Source: Cryobacterium sp. SO1 (GTDB lineage Bacteria; Actinomycetota; Actinomycetes; Actinomycetales; Microbacteriaceae). Taken from it: 64,000 nucleotides of DNA. The stretch is taken from positions 744,001 through 808,000 of the forward strand of contig NZ_CP067394.1 of the NCBI RefSeq assembly GCF_004210215.2, in the 5' to 3' direction. Shown piece by piece: positions 44,580 through 52,226 of the stretch. The notes beneath the pieces were generated by a model. The model was not told where the DNA came from, searched no databases, and saw only the letters and a program-made list of their open reading frames with translations. Position numbers and translations under genes: made by a program. How positions within the stretch are numbered: the first letter of the stretch is position 1; every line of letters starts with the position of its first letter.

Positions 44580-45257
44580 TCACAGGGATATGGCAGGCGC
44601 TCCTGCCACCCTTCCCGCCGCCCCGGTCTGGCATAAGGGCCTGTTGGTGTTGGGAGCGCCAGCCCACCAGCTCGAGCAAAACAGCCGCCCGTTCGTCGTA
44701 GCGATACCCGCCTGGATCCACGTCACCGTGACGGTCGCGGCAAACCGACGCCCCAGTCCCTCCGCATACGCCATCAACACCGACAACGCCTCACCCCGAG
44801 CGGTGCCGGCCGGTTTGGGCCACAGCACCACCGAATCGGGAGCGTCCCGCACCAACAACCCCGTGAACCGCTCGCCGATCGCACCGGCCGAGGCGGCGAA
44901 AGCGCGCAACCAACCACGGACCGTCGAGACCGGCCTGCCGCAGCCCGCGGCAATCTTCCGGTGGCCCCAACCCAGCACTGTCCTCGCCTCGACCGCCGCC
45001 GCGATCACCTCGGCCGCATCGGCCCGCCGCACGGCCAACCGCACCTCGAGCAGCACATGCGTGCCGCCGCAGACCGCGCACCTCGACCTGCGCGGGCGAA
45101 GGCGACGACAAGCCCAATCCGTGACGAGGCCATCGCGGATCACACGCGCCCGGGCCCACCCCCACGGACGTAATCGGCCACCACAATCCGGGCAGACCAC
45201 GCGCCCGACCCGCAGGTCCAACTCGACAACAACAGAATCATGACTTACCGTGAGCAT
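44580..45257 (-). CDS. DUF6431-like Cys-rich HTH protein of the transposon
   Basis: A 225-residue protein with two CxxC pairs (VCPDCGGRLRPWGW and RCAVCGGTHVLLEVRLAV) likely binding zinc, followed by a helix-turn-helix (LGWGHRKIAAGCGRPVSTVR then GWLRAFA). This is the partner protein seen beside such DDE/ATPase pairs in actinobacteria and annotated DUF6431. It probably aids end recognition. First gene of the operon, 31 bases before the transposase. Confidence 0.7.
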   Translation of the reverse strand: MLTVSHDSVVVELDLRVGRVVCPDCGGRLRPWGWARARVIRDGLVTDWACRRLRPRRSRCAVCGGTHVLLEVRLAVRRADAAEVIAAAVEARTVLGWGHRKIAAGCGRPVSTVRGWLRAFAASAGAIGERFTGLLVRDAPDSVVLWPKPAGTARGEALSVLMAYAEGLGRRFAATVTVTWIQAGIATTNGRLFCSSWWAGAPNTNRPLCQTGAAGRVAGAPAISL

Positions 45258-45281
45258 CAGCGCGCCTTTACGCGTCAGAAT

Positions 45282-45317
45282 GGCCCGGCGTGATCCGCAA
45301 AGATCGCACGCCGGGCC
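45282..45317. other. Strong hairpin inside the transposon right end
   Basis: GGCCCGGCGTG at 45282-45292 and CACGCCGGGCC at 45307-45317 are perfect complements with a 14-base loop, just upstream of the DUF6431-like gene. Could insulate the operon from outside transcription. Confidence 0.55.
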
Positions 45318-45490
45318 CTTCGTCTATCCGGACATCGTCAGCCTGACGCCGCCGACGAGCAGACACCAAATCCGGTCGCGCTAAAACACATCGTCACCGG
45401 CGACGACGCCTACATCGTCACCCCGCGAGACGTACAACACCCCCAGGGATTCGGCTAGCCTGTGGTCTGAGCCGCCCCGTTCGTCAGCCC

Positions 45491-45712
45491 ATGAGGGATA
45501 ACCGACTAGACGACGCTCGGGCGGTGCTCGTCGAAATGCAGTCCCAATTGATCGCTGTGGACACGGCGGCGACGCAGGTGGAGGCGGCGCTCCGAGACTG
45601 CGCAGGGACCGGAATGACAAGCGACGAAATTGCGGTGCAGACCTCTTTGTCGATGGAAGTCGTCAAACGCGTACTAAATGGTGGTTCCCTGCTGAGGTTG
45701 GACAACGACTAA
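45491..45712 (+). CDS. Small helical protein, HTH-like
   Basis: A 73-residue protein (MRDNRLDDARAVLVEMQSQL, then VDTAATQVEAALRDCAGTGM and TSDEIAVQTSLSMEVVKRVL). The second half has the spacing of a small helix-turn-helix. The frame ends three bases before the repeat at 45715, as in many array modules. Function unknown. Confidence 0.5.
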   Translation: MRDNRLDDARAVLVEMQSQLIAVDTAATQVEAALRDCAGTGMTSDEIAVQTSLSMEVVKRVLNGGSLLRLDND

Positions 45713-45714
45713 TC

Positions 45715-45760
45715 CGCCTCATAACCCATGCCATCCGAGACGGATCGGTTGCGAGACACT
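45715..45760 (+). repeat. Array repeat, R half
   Basis: CGCCTCATAACCCATGCC, ATCCGAGACGGATCGG, TTGCGAGACACTG. Matches the R half of the copy at 39241, next to the paralogous lipoprotein. Confidence 0.88.
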
Positions 45761-45798
45761 GCCCGTATCTCGCACTATGGCGCTCATAGGATGGCCCA

Positions 45799-46146
45799 CT
45801 AACCGCACGTACCCCCTTCGATCACCAACCATCCACCCGGGAGATGAGTAGCGGCGGCCCAATCTTGTTCTCCTTGGAAGCGCACACGGTTGTCCGATGA
45901 GCTCGTTTCGACCCAGTCCGGGGCGGGCAGATTCGTAGAAAGTCCCTCGGCTCGCTCCACCCACTCCTGTAATGCCTCGCGAGCACTCGACTCGCCAACC
46001 GCGTCTTCAGTGACGGCAGCTGACCAACGCGAACCTCCGCAGTCCGGAGCGCTCGAGGTATCGTCTCCGGGTGTTCCCGCGCAACCGTTGAGTACGACGA
46101 GAGCAACGCTGAGGGCTGCTAGCACGCTGACTACTTTGAACTTCAT
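45799..46146 (-). CDS. Small lipoprotein, second of a duplicated pair
   Basis: A 115-residue lipoprotein: signal MKFKVVSVLAALSVALVVLN with lipobox cysteine in NGCAGT, then DCGGSRWSAAVTEDAVGESS and WVERAEGLSTNLPAPDWVET as in the paralogue at 39394. Conserved Cys pair maintained, no disruption. Same position relative to flanking R and L repeats as its paralogue. Confidence 0.75.
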   Translation of the reverse strand: MKFKVVSVLAALSVALVVLNGCAGTPGDDTSSAPDCGGSRWSAAVTEDAVGESSAREALQEWVERAEGLSTNLPAPDWVETSSSDNRVRFQGEQDWAAATHLPGGWLVIEGGTCG

Positions 46147-46278
46147 GTTCGCCTCCGGAATTAGGGACAGAGTACCGGCCGTGTAAGAACGTTGGAACTC
46201 CCTCGGAATGAAGCCTCAGCGCGCAATGTGTCGCCGAGAATGTTGCAGATGTCATCCTCGTGTCTCGTAACCCTACGG

Positions 46279-47704
46279 GGTTACGTCCCCGTGAGTGGTG
46301 TGGTTTCCCGCTCTTGAGTGTTGCTTCGTCAACGTGAAGAGCCACCGTGGGATGGTCAGTGAGAACCGATCAAAGCTACTCACAGAAAGACACAAACCAC
46401 GATGGCTCTAGACCAGTCTGCCCTGCTCGACCTGCTGGGAGAACTCAAACTCACCGATGTCACCGATCGCATCCGATCCGCGACCGAAAAGCTCTACCAG
46501 GAACTGATCGATGCGGAAGCGACCGCGTTCATCGGCGCCGCCCCGTTCGAGCGCTCCGGCGACCGCACCACCCACCGCAACGGCACCCGATCCAGGACGT
46601 TGACGACCACCGCCGGCGACCTCGACCTGAAGATCCCGAAGCTCCGTGCCGGGTCGTTCTTCCCTGCCCTGCTCGAGCGGCGCCGACGGGTCGACCAGGC
46701 GTTGTTCGCGGTCGTGATGGAGGCCTACGTCCACGGCGTCTCAACCCGCAAAGTCGACGACCTGGTCAAGGCCCTCGGCGCGGACACCGGGATCTCCAAG
46801 TCCGAGGTGTCTCGGATTTGCGCGGGCCTGGACGCGGAGGTGGCCGAGTTCCGCGACCGCACCTTGGCCGCCCAGGACTTCCCCTACGTGTTCCTCGATG
46901 CCACCTACTGCAAAGCCCGGGTCGGCCACCGGATCGTGTCCCAAGCCATCGTCGTCGCGGTCGGGGTCGCCGCCGACGGCCGCCGGGAAGTACTGGGCTT
47001 CGACGTGGGTGACAGCGAGAATGAGGGCTTCTGGACGTCGTTTCTACGGTCGCTCAAGACCCGCGGTCTCGACGGGGTCAAGCTGGTCATGTCTGACGCC
47101 CACACCGGGCTCAAGAAGGCCATCAGCACCGTGTTCCAAGGCGCCGGGTGGCAGAGATGCCGAGTCCATTTCATGCGCAACGTCCTCGCCGTGATCCCGA
47201 AAGGATCCCAGGACATGGTGGCCTCGATCATCCGCACCATCTTCGCCCAACCCGACCGTGAGCACATCGAGAAGCAGTTCCGCGAGGTCACCACGATGCT
47301 CAGTCGGTCGCACCCGAAGGTCGCCGCGATGCTCGTCGACGCGCAACCCGACCTGCTCGCCTTCGCCGCGTTCCCGCGGCGGCACTGGCGCCAGATCTGG
47401 TCCACTAATCCGTTGGAACGGGTGAACAAGGAGATCAAACGCCGCACCGACGTCGTCGGCGTGTTCCCCAACGCCGCCGCGCTGCTGCGCTTGGCGGGGT
47501 CGGTGTTGATCGAGCAGCACGACGAGTGGGAAGCCGGCGAAAGACGCTACTTCTCCGAGGCCTCGATGCTCGAGCTGGCCACCATGAACAATCCCATCGA
47601 GGTCATAGACGAGGCGGTGATCCTCCCAGAACTCGCCGCCGCCTAGACTAGAACCACTGACCCGCACGGTGTTGAGAAATTCCACCACTCAGCGGGACGT
47701 GACC
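46279..47704 (+). mobile_element. IS256-family element, copy B, 1426 bp
   Basis: Same ends as copy A, opposite orientation, flanked by CCCTACGG at 46271-46278 and 47705-47712. Target is the L half of an array repeat. Confidence 0.95.
46402..47646 (+). CDS. IS256-family transposase, copy B
   Basis: 414 residues, identical to copy C and differing from copy A by Ser in place of Ala (TTMLSRSHPKVAAM). Catalytic Asp-Asp-Glu motifs intact (DATYCKARVG, MSDAHTGLKK, NPLERVNKEI). Confidence 0.95.
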   Translation: MALDQSALLDLLGELKLTDVTDRIRSATEKLYQELIDAEATAFIGAAPFERSGDRTTHRNGTRSRTLTTTAGDLDLKIPKLRAGSFFPALLERRRRVDQALFAVVMEAYVHGVSTRKVDDLVKALGADTGISKSEVSRICAGLDAEVAEFRDRTLAAQDFPYVFLDATYCKARVGHRIVSQAIVVAVGVAADGRREVLGFDVGDSENEGFWTSFLRSLKTRGLDGVKLVMSDAHTGLKKAISTVFQGAGWQRCRVHFMRNVLAVIPKGSQDMVASIIRTIFAQPDREHIEKQFREVTTMLSRSHPKVAAMLVDAQPDLLAFAAFPRRHWRQIWSTNPLERVNKEIKRRTDVVGVFPNAAALLRLAGSVLIEQHDEWEAGERRYFSEASMLELATMNNPIEVIDEAVILPELAAA

Positions 47705-47880
47705 CCCTACGGATATGAGACAGGTCTGGATGCGAGACAAGTCGCCCTTCACTTGCTCGTAAACGGGAGAGGTTTCCGGGTCTCGTATCCCATCTGTTTC
47801 GACACACTGAGGTTAATAGACAGTTCAACCGTGTGGCTTTTGCTGAAGAGTGGCGGCATCGGTGCCCGCAAGCCGAACCC

Positions 47881-49095
47881 TTAGTTCTCGTTCGCTCTTG
47901 TGCTGATCCGCCACCAGGTTCGGGGACCTATCTTGAGCACGGACCCGGGTTCAAGGACGATTTTGCCGCCCTCTTCAAGCATGACGTTCCCATTGACGCG
48001 AACCGCACGTTGCAAAACGAGCCGGCGGAGGGAATTTTTGCTGAGATCAGGACGGGCGAGACAGAGTAGGTCGAGGAGGCGCACCGAGCGCGTCGGAAGG
48101 GTGAGCACAGGCATCTGATCGGGTTCATTGCGGTCTGAGAACGTCGACAGGAATGCTTCCCGGCTTCGGATCGCCTCCTCGCGGCCGTGGTAACGGCAGA
48201 CGATCTGTTCAGCGAGTTGCAGCTTCGCGTCCCGTGCGTTGGCGCCACGCATCGCGACTGCTGCGGAGAGACGCTCGATCTGCTCCTCCGTCATATCGGT
48301 GTATGCGGCAGCCCACTCCTCGACAAGGGTGTCCGGCAAGCTCATCAGCTTTCCGAATTTCTCCGCTGGATCGTCGAGGAGCGCCACGTAGTTGCCCAGC
48401 GACTTCGACTGCTTTGGCCCACCGTCTAGGCCGGGCGTGATCCGGGTAGTGATCAGCGTCTGCGGGACCGCACCCAGACGCTGCTGGTAATGGCGCCCCA
48501 TCATCTCGTTGAATAGCTGGTCGGATCCGACGATTGTCAGGTCGCTGGCCATGGCGAAACTGTCGTAACCCTGCAACACCGGGTATGTCAGCTCATGAAG
48601 AGCGATCTCCCGTCCCGCTGCCATCCGCTCGCGGAACATGTCACGGCTCATCAACCGTGCATGGGTGGTCATGCTGAACAGCGACAACAGCTCCGTCACC
48701 GGCATAGCATCGAACCATTCCGAGTTCCGACGCACCTCGAACAGGGCAGGTTCAGTGCGCAGCACAAGACCTACTTGTTCGATGAACGCGAGCGCATTCC
48801 TGTCTATCTCGTCCCGCGATAGAACCGGCCGTGTCTCGCTCTTCCCGGTGGGGTCGCCGATCTGCGTTGTCGTATCTCCCAGCAGGAATACCACACGGTG
48901 CCCGTGCTCTTGCAGATGCCGCATCATCCATAGATTGACGGCGTGCCCCAAGTGCAAATCAGGTGCCGTGCAATCGACACCGTACTTGATTCGCAGGGAT
49001 TTTCCACTAGAAAGCTGGGCAAGGAGTTCGTCCTCGCCGATGATCGAGTCAATGTTTCGGCGCAACGGTCTCAGGATCTCAAGCGGGCTGGTCAT
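47881..49095 (-). CDS. tyrS: Tyrosyl-tRNA synthetase, accessory type
   Basis: A 404-residue class I synthetase. HLGH (in DLHLGHAVNLWMMRHLQEHG) is the HIGH motif; GGPKQSKSLGNYVALLD carries KQSKS in place of KMSKS/KFGKS; C-terminal S4-type RNA-binding domain (SLRRLVLQRAVRVNGNVMLE). It charges tRNA-Tyr. The motifs and S4 domain resemble TyrZ-like enzymes rather than the usual actinobacterial housekeeping enzyme, so I infer a second copy, possibly giving resistance to a tyrosyl-tRNA synthetase inhibitor. Leader shows attenuator-like folds. Confidence 0.88.
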   Translation of the reverse strand: MTSPLEILRPLRRNIDSIIGEDELLAQLSSGKSLRIKYGVDCTAPDLHLGHAVNLWMMRHLQEHGHRVVFLLGDTTTQIGDPTGKSETRPVLSRDEIDRNALAFIEQVGLVLRTEPALFEVRRNSEWFDAMPVTELLSLFSMTTHARLMSRDMFRERMAAGREIALHELTYPVLQGYDSFAMASDLTIVGSDQLFNEMMGRHYQQRLGAVPQTLITTRITPGLDGGPKQSKSLGNYVALLDDPAEKFGKLMSLPDTLVEEWAAAYTDMTEEQIERLSAAVAMRGANARDAKLQLAEQIVCRYHGREEAIRSREAFLSTFSDRNEPDQMPVLTLPTRSVRLLDLLCLARPDLSKNSLRRLVLQRAVRVNGNVMLEEGGKIVLEPGSVLKIGPRTWWRISTRANEN

Positions 49096-49157
49096 CGTCT
49101 TTCCTCACGGACATCCGGAGGGCGATTCCGTGCCAGAAGCCTCCCGGGAACAAGAAA

Positions 49158-49237
49158 GCCAAGGACGGTTGTCCTTGGCTCGGGGCTCTGGCTAGAAGTG
49201 ATCAGGCGCTATGCGACACCGGCTCTACCAGAGCCGG
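49158..49237 (-). promoter_or_regulatory. Attenuator-like leader of tyrS
   Basis: On the minus strand: hairpin 1 CCGGCTC/GAGCCGG (49219-49237); hairpin 2 GCCAAGGAC/GTCCTTGGC (49158-49179) followed by TTTCTTGTT, a terminator form. GGCTCTGG at 49184-49191 on the plus strand is exactly complementary to CCAGAGCC at 49228-49235, which would let hairpin 1 be replaced by a long-range pairing. Consistent with transcription attenuation. Confidence 0.6.
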
Positions 49238-49264
49238 CAAATAGGTGAAGCGTCGCGAGATCAC
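49202..49264 (-). CDS. Possible tyrS leader peptide, 20 residues
   Basis: GTG start, reading VISRRFTYLPALVEPVSHSA and TGA. It contains one Tyr codon (residue 8) and overlaps hairpin 1, the geometry needed for ribosome-mediated attenuation. Weak ribosome site (AGG about ten bases upstream). Inference. Confidence 0.35.
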   Translation of the reverse strand: MISRRFTYLPALVEPVSHSA

Positions 49265-49434
49265 AATGCAAACCTAGCAGACCCTGTCCGCGGCCCGCCC
49301 GCAAGCCGGACCGCCAACGGGTACTCGCGCGGAGACTCGTGGTTCCGGCACCGCCCAATTGTGACGGTACCCATTTGACAATCCCGACACTAGGCCCGAT
49401 GGCGGGCGTCATGCGCTCGAGATCGTCATCTTGC

Positions 49435-49561
49435 TGTCTCGAAACCCTACCGATGCGAGACAGGTCCAGATGCGCGACAAGTCACCCGCCGCTCGTCGCT
49501 GAACAGGCGATCTTCTTTGTCTCGTAAGCCACGGGTTATGACACACTTCGGTTACGAGACG
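49435..49561 (+). repeat. Array repeat, complete L+R
   Basis: L: TGTCTCGAAACCCTACCGAT, GCGAGACAGGTCCAGATGCG, CGACAAGTCACC. R: GTCTCGTAAGCCACGGG, TTATGACACACTTCGG, TTACGAGACGG. The toxin-like gene to the right ends inside the R half. Upstream 40 bases (ATGGCGGGCGTCATGCGC) are shared with copies at 60626 and 63383. Confidence 0.93.
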
Positions 49562-50156
49562 GTTCGCAGTGCGGCGGGTGTGGCCCGCCAAGCGAGGGTG
49601 CGGGTGGCACGTCGGGGATGTCGGGGAGACCATGGGCGAAAATGGGTTTCAGGAGCCGGAGGGCTTTGTCGGGGAGTCCGTCGCCGGGGTAGAACTCGTT
49701 GAGGAGCTCTTCAGCCGCGTCGAGATCGGGAATGTGGCAGATGGCGAGGAGGTTGGAAATGTCTTGCACATCGCGGCCGGGGCGTGAGGCGTTCAGTTTC
49801 ATGGCGAGCAGGGCGCGTGGCGAGGCGACTTCCACGGTGATGTCCTCGCTGGCGTAGAGAACTTCCCATTCGGGGTCGGCACCGTAGGCGGGGATGAAGA
49901 TGGTGGCGTTGCTGTTGAGCCAATCGTGTGGCCAACCGTTTTCGGTCGCGACTTCCATGGCTGCTGCGAGGATGGGTGGTTCGGGGTGTAGCTGTGCGTC
50001 TATGTCGGCAGTAGTAGGGCGATCGAAGTAGCGCAGCGCGAGCGCTGCACCCCCGACAATGCGGATCCCTGCCGGCTGGCTGGCCGCACGGAGCTTTGCA
50101 ATGACCGCGTTGATGCCGCTAATGAGATCGTCGCGGTCAAGTTGATCTCCGGGCAT
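49536..50156 (-). CDS. AbiEii-like nucleotidyltransferase toxin
   Basis: A 206-residue protein with IRIVGGAALALRYFDRPTTA then DIDA, the GG...DxD pattern of DUF1814/DUF6036 (AbiEii/MenT-like) nucleotidyltransferases, and LLAMKLNASRPGRDVQDISN, a conserved block of the same group. MenT-type toxins transfer nucleotides to tRNA ends. Its start overlaps the antitoxin stop by one base (TAATG). Its last codons lie within the array repeat. Confidence 0.8.
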   Translation of the reverse strand: MPGDQLDRDDLISGINAVIAKLRAASQPAGIRIVGGAALALRYFDRPTTADIDAQLHPEPPILAAAMEVATENGWPHDWLNSNATIFIPAYGADPEWEVLYASEDITVEVASPRALLAMKLNASRPGRDVQDISNLLAICHIPDLDAAEELLNEFYPGDGLPDKALRLLKPIFAHGLPDIPDVPPAPSLGGPHPPHCEPSRNRSVS

Positions 50157-50731
50157 TAGATGCTCTCCAGAGTTGCGGCCTCGATCAGGATGCCGCGGCT
50201 GAGGAACTCGATCGGAACCTGTGCCGGGTCGGCCGGAATGTCGTAGTCACTGGTCCGTGGCGCCCAGCGCGCATTCGGGTTCCCCGTCCTGGTGCCTACC
50301 CAGTCAGGGACCGGGAGAGAGTTCGCGTTGAGACGGTACTCGCAAAGCGCGGCAATAGCGGTGTCCCACTGCTCCGATCCCGTCGGAGAGGGCTCGGTTA
50401 GGGTGAGGCCGACGCGTGTGGCGCCGCTCTCGGCGGTGAGGTTATCGGCGAGCTGCAGGAAGCGCCGGAATGCCGAGGCTTCGCTGGCGCCGGCGAGGGC
50501 AATGCTGATGTCTGATGCGATGTGGGCCGCGTCGCTTCGCACGGTGGGAATCGTGACCACGGTGTGACGCGTGGCGCGCAGGAGCAATTCCAGCGTTGCG
50601 ACCGTTGGTTCGCGTTTGCCGTGCTCGATGAGGGACAGGGAGGATCCGGCAATCCCGGAGCGCTGAGCGAGTTCGCTCTGGCTGAGACCGCTGGCCGCTC
50701 GTGCGGAGCGCGCGAGGATCGTTGCCGTCAC
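50156..50731 (-). CDS. XRE-family antitoxin
   Basis: About 191 residues from the GTG at 50731. N-terminal HTH of XRE/HipB type: SGLSQSELAQRSGIAGSSLS then LIEHGKREPTVATLELLLRA. The C-terminal half (LQLADNLTAESGATRVGLTL and others) presumably binds the toxin. First gene of the pair; a palindrome overlaps the promoter. Confidence 0.82.
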   Translation of the reverse strand: MTATILARSARAASGLSQSELAQRSGIAGSSLSLIEHGKREPTVATLELLLRATRHTVVTIPTVRSDAAHIASDISIALAGASEASAFRRFLQLADNLTAESGATRVGLTLTEPSPTGSEQWDTAIAALCEYRLNANSLPVPDWVGTRTGNPNARWAPRTSDYDIPADPAQVPIEFLSRGILIEAATLESI

Positions 50732-50744
50732 AACACCCACCACC

Positions 50745-50762
50745 TTTTACTAATTAGTAAAA
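50745..50762. promoter_or_regulatory. Perfect 18-bp palindrome, antitoxin operator
   Basis: TTTTACTAATTAGTAAAA, 13 bases upstream of the antitoxin start. Its AT-rich content and position fit an autorepression operator overlapping the core promoter. Confidence 0.75.
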
Positions 50763-50864
50763 AGCCTACCATGTGAAGTTCAGCTCCGGGCAGGCAGGGC
50801 TCGCTGTTCGGTGGTGTCGATGGTCAGGGGTTCCATACGCACGAGTTCGAGCACGTCTTCTGCG

Positions 50865-50968
50865 GTCTCGCAACCCTGCGATATGCGATGCCTCACCCGT
50901 CGCCTCTCGCGATCGCCGATCGCACTGTCTCGTATCCCATAGGTCTTGATACAAATCGGTTATGAGAC
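50865..50968 (+). repeat. Array repeat, complete L+R (variant spacer)
   Basis: L: GTCTCGCAACCCTGCGATAT, GCGATGCCTCACCCGTCG. R: TGTCTCGTATCCCATAGG, TCTTGATACAAATCGG, TTATGAGACAAC. Confidence 0.9.
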
Positions 50969-51063
50969 AACCTTCAAGCGTGCTGCGCGGCACGCCGTAG
51001 AGAGAGTGGCTCTGCTGTGCGGACATCTCTCCGACCTCCATGGGCTTGCGACGTCTGTAGCAA

Positions 51064-51954
51064 TCAGCATTCAGCAGTCAGATGTCGGATCGCGAGCGCC
51101 TCTAACCGGGGCGGTAGTTCATGCCCACCAACGAACAATTCAGCGGTGCAGACTCCTGCTTCGAAAGCTGCGAGAACAGCATGCACCCCCTCGAGCGGGA
51201 ACAACGGATCGTCGATTCCCGCCGTGACCAACACCTGCTGCTGGTGGAGGGCCGCGGCAACGCACGGAACGTCGCCGGCGGTAGCGAGTCCAGGGACGAA
51301 CCACGCTGGATTGTGCTTGATGTGGTGGGCTTCGAACGACGCGAGAGTGCCGAGACCGCAACTCACTACGCCAATGGTGAGACGCGGATCCACGGCGAGG
51401 TTGAAGAGTGCGACCTGGCCACCGAGCGAGTGTCCCATAACGCCAATTCCTTGATCGTCACCGAAAGATTCGATCATCCAGGTTGTGATGGTTGCGATGT
51501 CGCGGGTGTGCTTTGCCTGGAGACTGCCTCCGTTCGAGATCCGCAGAAGAGCGTCGAGACTCTCGTCTGCGGCAGGGTCCGATGACCACGCCCGCTGTCG
51601 TTCCTCGAATCCGAGGAGATCAGGGATCAGAACCCGCGCTCCTTGCTTGCAGAGTCGAGGTCCGTAGGCAAGCATCCGATCACCGTTCAGTCCCGCGGCC
51701 TCGCTCTTTCCGAGCGCGAAAGACCCGGCGTGCTGGTGCAGCGCGATCACGTTTGAGCCTGTTGGCTCCTCCGGTATGAGCAAAAAACACGGGATCACGT
51801 CACCGTCGGCGCTGACAATCTCGACGCGTTCCCAATACATGCCGGCGGGGCCAGCAATTGGCCGCCGTTGGACTGACAGCGGTCGGTACTGTTCAGGCTC
51901 ATCAAATTCCAACAGGTCCCGGATGGCGCGGCGATCATGCGGTAATTCGGCCAT
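51064..51954 (-). CDS. Dienelactone-hydrolase-like alpha/beta hydrolase
   Basis: A 296-residue enzyme. Oxyanion strand VIALHQHAGSFALGKSEAAG, nucleophile motif GIGVMGHSLGGQVALFNLAV (Ser), later Asp in LVTAGIDDPLFPLEGVH and His in LFVGGHELPPRLEALAIRHL. N-terminal helical domain (AIRDLLEFDEPEQYRPLSVQ). Same layout as acetyl xylan esterase/dienelactone hydrolase relatives in actinobacteria. Substrate unknown. Single-gene module. Confidence 0.85.
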   Translation of the reverse strand: MAELPHDRRAIRDLLEFDEPEQYRPLSVQRRPIAGPAGMYWERVEIVSADGDVIPCFLLIPEEPTGSNVIALHQHAGSFALGKSEAAGLNGDRMLAYGPRLCKQGARVLIPDLLGFEERQRAWSSDPAADESLDALLRISNGGSLQAKHTRDIATITTWMIESFGDDQGIGVMGHSLGGQVALFNLAVDPRLTIGVVSCGLGTLASFEAHHIKHNPAWFVPGLATAGDVPCVAAALHQQQVLVTAGIDDPLFPLEGVHAVLAAFEAGVCTAELFVGGHELPPRLEALAIRHLTAEC

Positions 51955-52138
51955 GGAAATAACCTACCCACTAGGGAGCATTTAGCGCGCTGGCCCTTCG
52001 CCGCCGAATCCTGCCCGTTTTTGAGCTCTGCCCAGGCCGACGGCCTTTGATGTACTGATGTGACCTTCCCGCTTTGTAGCGACATTCTGGATCGGGCGCA
52101 TCGAGCTGATTTCCCGGGTCGATCCAGGGCGGGTTCCG

Positions 52139-52182
52139 TGTCTCGTATCCCATGGGTTTCGAGGCATCGAACTTATGAGACA
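52139..52182 (+). repeat. Array repeat, R half
   Basis: TGTCTCGTATCCCATGGG, TTTCGAGGCATCGAAC, TTATGAGACACC. Confidence 0.9.
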
Positions 52183-52226
52183 CCTCAGGTCAGTGCCCGT
52201 TCTGAAGGACGGAGGTCGAGCTGCTT

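Larger units (their letters stand above)
42092..45420 (-). mobile_element. Three-gene DDE/ATPase transposon, about 3.3 kb
   Basis: Left end TGACGATGTCGGCGTCATCT at 42092 with a second TGACGATG at 42116. Right end (inverted) TGACGATGTAGGCGTCGTCG at 45420, with further ACATCGTCA sites at 45388 and 45333. Repeated transposase-binding sites at both ends are typical of Mu/Tn7/Tn5053-like elements. Carries an ATPase, a DDE transposase and a Cys-rich HTH protein in one operon. No clear target duplication was found. Confidence 0.75.
46260..47822 (+). repeat. Array repeat, complete L+R, interrupted by IS256 copy B
   Basis: L begins GTGTCTCGTAACCCTACGG (to 46278); after the IS it resumes CCCTACGGATATGAGACAGG at 47705, then TGGATGCGAGACAAGTCGCC. 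R: GTCTCGTATCCCATCTG at 47780, TTTCGACACACTGAGG, TTAATAGACAG. Removing the IS and one 8-bp duplication restores a normal copy. Confidence 0.93.

Noticed and set aside
45381..45620. Minus-strand frame at the right transposon edge as N-terminus of the split alpha/beta hydrolase
   Set aside because: Joining the flanks gives an open frame, but it overlaps a divergent small gene and lacks a clear start, so it was not added as part of the pseudogene.
49096..49300. T-box riboswitch upstream of tyrS
   Set aside because: No T-box sequence (TGGAACCGCG-like) or specifier-loop layout could be found; leader peptide attenuation fits better.
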